A stretch of 64,000 bases of DNA from Atherinomorus stipes (taxonomy: Eukaryota; Chordata; Actinopteri; Atheriniformes; Atherinidae): positions 32,231 to 96,230 of the forward strand of contig JALJCO010001190.1 of assembly GCA_023101725.1 (NCBI GenBank), in the 5' to 3' direction. Position 1 is the stretch's first letter. Each line of letters starts with the position of its first letter. Shown here piece by piece: positions 59,701-64,000 of the stretch. Made by a program: the position numbers and the translations under genes. The notes beneath the pieces were generated by a model. It worked only from the letters and a program-made list of their open reading frames with translations, did no database searches and was not told the origin of the DNA.

Positions 59701-60770
59701 TATCTTCATTTTAGTTCATTTAATACTGAGAGTGTTGTTTTACTTTGTGTGTGTAGGTGTGTGTGTGCGTATGGGTGTGGAGGGGGGTGGGCATGAGGGT
59801 AGTATAGCCCTGTTTCCACCCTGTCTGGGTCGGGTTGGGCCAGGCTGGAACGGGTGGGTTTTGTTACAGATATGTTGATTTCACGTTGCGTGTCCACAGC
59901 ATACTGTCCCCTTATCCTGGAGGTGGAGTATTAACCAAATAGTGCTGCTACGTGATTGCATGACATCATTGCCATGCAACACCTTTTTAACCAAACCACC
60001 GCACCACACGTGACAGAAACAAAGGAGACACCACTGCTTTGTTTTTACTGCTTTGGCTTTAGCTTTGCATGAGACCAATAATACCTAACATTGTTTACTG
60101 TTTTTCAGCTTTCAGTAGCTCCTGCTTGTAATTAGCCTGTTGTAGCAGTTGTAGTGCTGTAGCGGGCGGGGCTTCGATTGAATATTTCCCATCATGCTTT
60201 GTGGATATCCCTGTATCATTCTAAGTTGTGAGATAAGTGTATATGATCCCTTGATATTCTCCTGGCAATGCATCATCAGAGTGATGGGAGTACTGTCAAC
60301 AATCTTGCTGAATTCAACAGAATAACAAGATTACTGAAAACTAACATTATTAAAACCATTACACAGTTACCCCGGACCGTTCTCAAATACAATCCTGTCA
60401 TCCCTGCTATGTATCTCACAGAAACAGTTGGATCTTGCAAAATAAGAAGCAGTAACAGGCTCTGACATCAGCTGTCATCGCAGCCCGCTTTAATTAAGGT
60501 TGATATTATCAGAAGGATTGGAAACCAATGCAACCCGGGCCAAGTTCTGGGCCCCCATCCTACTCTGAGCCCAGGATGACAGACCCATTTCCCCCCTATT
60601 GGCAGGCTTGTGGATACTCGTATCAATCCGGCCACCACTATCTGTACATTCAAGTTACTTCATACTTTTACTCTGAGCAGCTTATAGTCCGGAAAATACG
60701 GTACTGACAGAAACTGAGGGTCCCAAAACTCAAGTTTTGCTCAGGGCCAAGGGGGGAGAAATTAAGTACT

Positions 60771-60771
<1 letters not shown>
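59701..60771. other. Intron stretch with GT-rich patch
   Basis: TGTGTGTAGGTGTGTGTGTG-like patch at 59745-59780. Then GTTTCCACCCTGTCTGGGTC (59811) marks a possible non-autonomous element start without a closed end. No gene. Confidence 0.4.
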
Positions 60772-61918
<1,147 letters not shown>

Positions 61919-62090
61919 ATAGCTCTATCTTCTCTACATTGGCTCCCTATTTAATCCAGAATATAAGTTAAATTCTTCTCCTCACATATAAAGTTCTTCA
62001 TGACCAAGATCCATTAACGATCTCAGAGTTCAAGACAGACCCCTCCCCGCAAAAACCATCCCCCAGTTTGGCTTCAGGAAGCATGACTGT
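61919..62090 (+). mobile_element. L2-like LINE C-terminal fragment
   Basis: Plus strand reads LHWLPI, stop, then KILLLTYKVLHDQDPLTISE near 61970-62035, the order seen in L2 RT C-termini (LHWLPVxxRIxFKILLLTYKAL). Short, decayed. Confidence 0.6.
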
Positions 62091-62326
62091 CAGCTGTGAA
62101 ATGAAGTGAAGCTAAACAATACTTTAATTATCCCAAAGACAAACTGCAATTTTGTTGTTGGTGTTTTTTAAAAAAATTTTATTTTTATCATTTACTAATC
62201 TATTCTATAAAACAATATTATTAATTAGAAAATGATACATTGTTCCAGGGGTAAAAACTGCTGGCAGCAATGATCCCCTGTATCTGTTCTGCAATGAACT
62301 TGTCGTTTCCTCACTGTGTTGTGCAA

Positions 62327-62514
62327 AGTATCTGGTTCTGGTCCTGAGGGAGGTTCTCTTCCCTGGTTCTGGTCCTGATGGAAGTTTTCCTTCCTGGTTC
62401 TGGTACTGATGGAGGTTCTCTTCCCTGGTTCTGGTCCTGATGGAGGTTTTCCTCCCTGGTTCTGGTCGTGATGGAGGTTCTCCTCCCTGGTTCTGGTTCT
62501 GATGGAGGTTTATC
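62327..62514. repeat. 31 bp minisatellite, about six units
   Basis: Units of 31 bp: GGTTCTGGTCCTGATGGAGG followed by TTCTCTTCCCT or TTTTCCTCCCT, about six copies with a few changes. Because 31 is not a multiple of three, one frame cycles through three 31-codon phases and stays open on the minus strand (REENLHQDQNQ, then PEPGRKTSIRTRT), which makes misleading open frames. It directly abuts the Tc1 element. Confidence 0.92.

Positions 62515-64000
<1,486 letters not shown>

Overview
The window is vertebrate, almost certainly ray-finned fish, nuclear DNA. It holds five internal exons of one minus-strand gene, spread through introns packed with teleost-type mobile elements. The exons read, in gene order (high to low coordinates): second half of CUB1 (49966-50155), sushi 1 (22552-22736), first half of CUB2 (10812-10980), second half of CUB2 (5236-5402), sushi 2 (443-637). 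All five have AG/GT splice borders. The phases join except at sushi 1, which is one base short. Exon order, domain order and residues match SEZ6, a neuronal type I membrane protein, better than its paralogues SEZ6L and SEZ6L2. The signal peptide, Thr-rich N-terminus, first half of CUB1, CUB3, sushi 3-5, transmembrane segment and cytoplasmic tail were not found and are presumably outside the window.

The introns are about 4.6, 5.4, 11.6 and 27.2 kb, and the one upstream of the CUB1 exon exceeds 13.8 kb. They hold: (1) decayed non-LTR retrotransposons of several lineages, namely a Rex1/CR1-L2-like RT at 0.77-2.0 kb (-), L2-like pieces at 9.4-10.45, 47.9-49.1 and 61.9-62.1 kb (+), an APE-endonuclease/RT element at 26.7-28.5 kb (-) with a relative at 13.7-14.05 kb (+), and RT fragments at 46.4 and 58.8-59.7 kb (+); (2) Tc1/mariner elements, three from one family (8.5-9.4, 18.0-18.9, 43.5-44.3 kb) and one from a second family (62.5-63.6 kb); (3) many non-autonomous elements with terminal inverted repeats, several nested, and long foldbacks (52.07-52.95, 46.97-47.18, 49.35-49.53 kb); (4) simple repeats, including a 200 bp GATA tract, a C-rich tract near 8 kb, a 31 bp minisatellite at 62.3 kb and a TTTCC tract at 57.8 kb.

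I see no bacterial, phage or viral gene cluster, no CRISPR array, no tRNA or rRNA gene, and no second protein-coding host gene. I found no new biological system. The observations most worth checking are the one-base break in the sez6 sushi 1 exon, a repeat family whose two copies differ by an internal inversion and a nested 0.9 kb palindrome, a shared internal deletion in two Tc1 copies, and a perfect 26 bp hairpin at 17.7 kb. Element boundaries were set by eye from repeated ends. Clade names for the elements are family-level judgements without database comparison.
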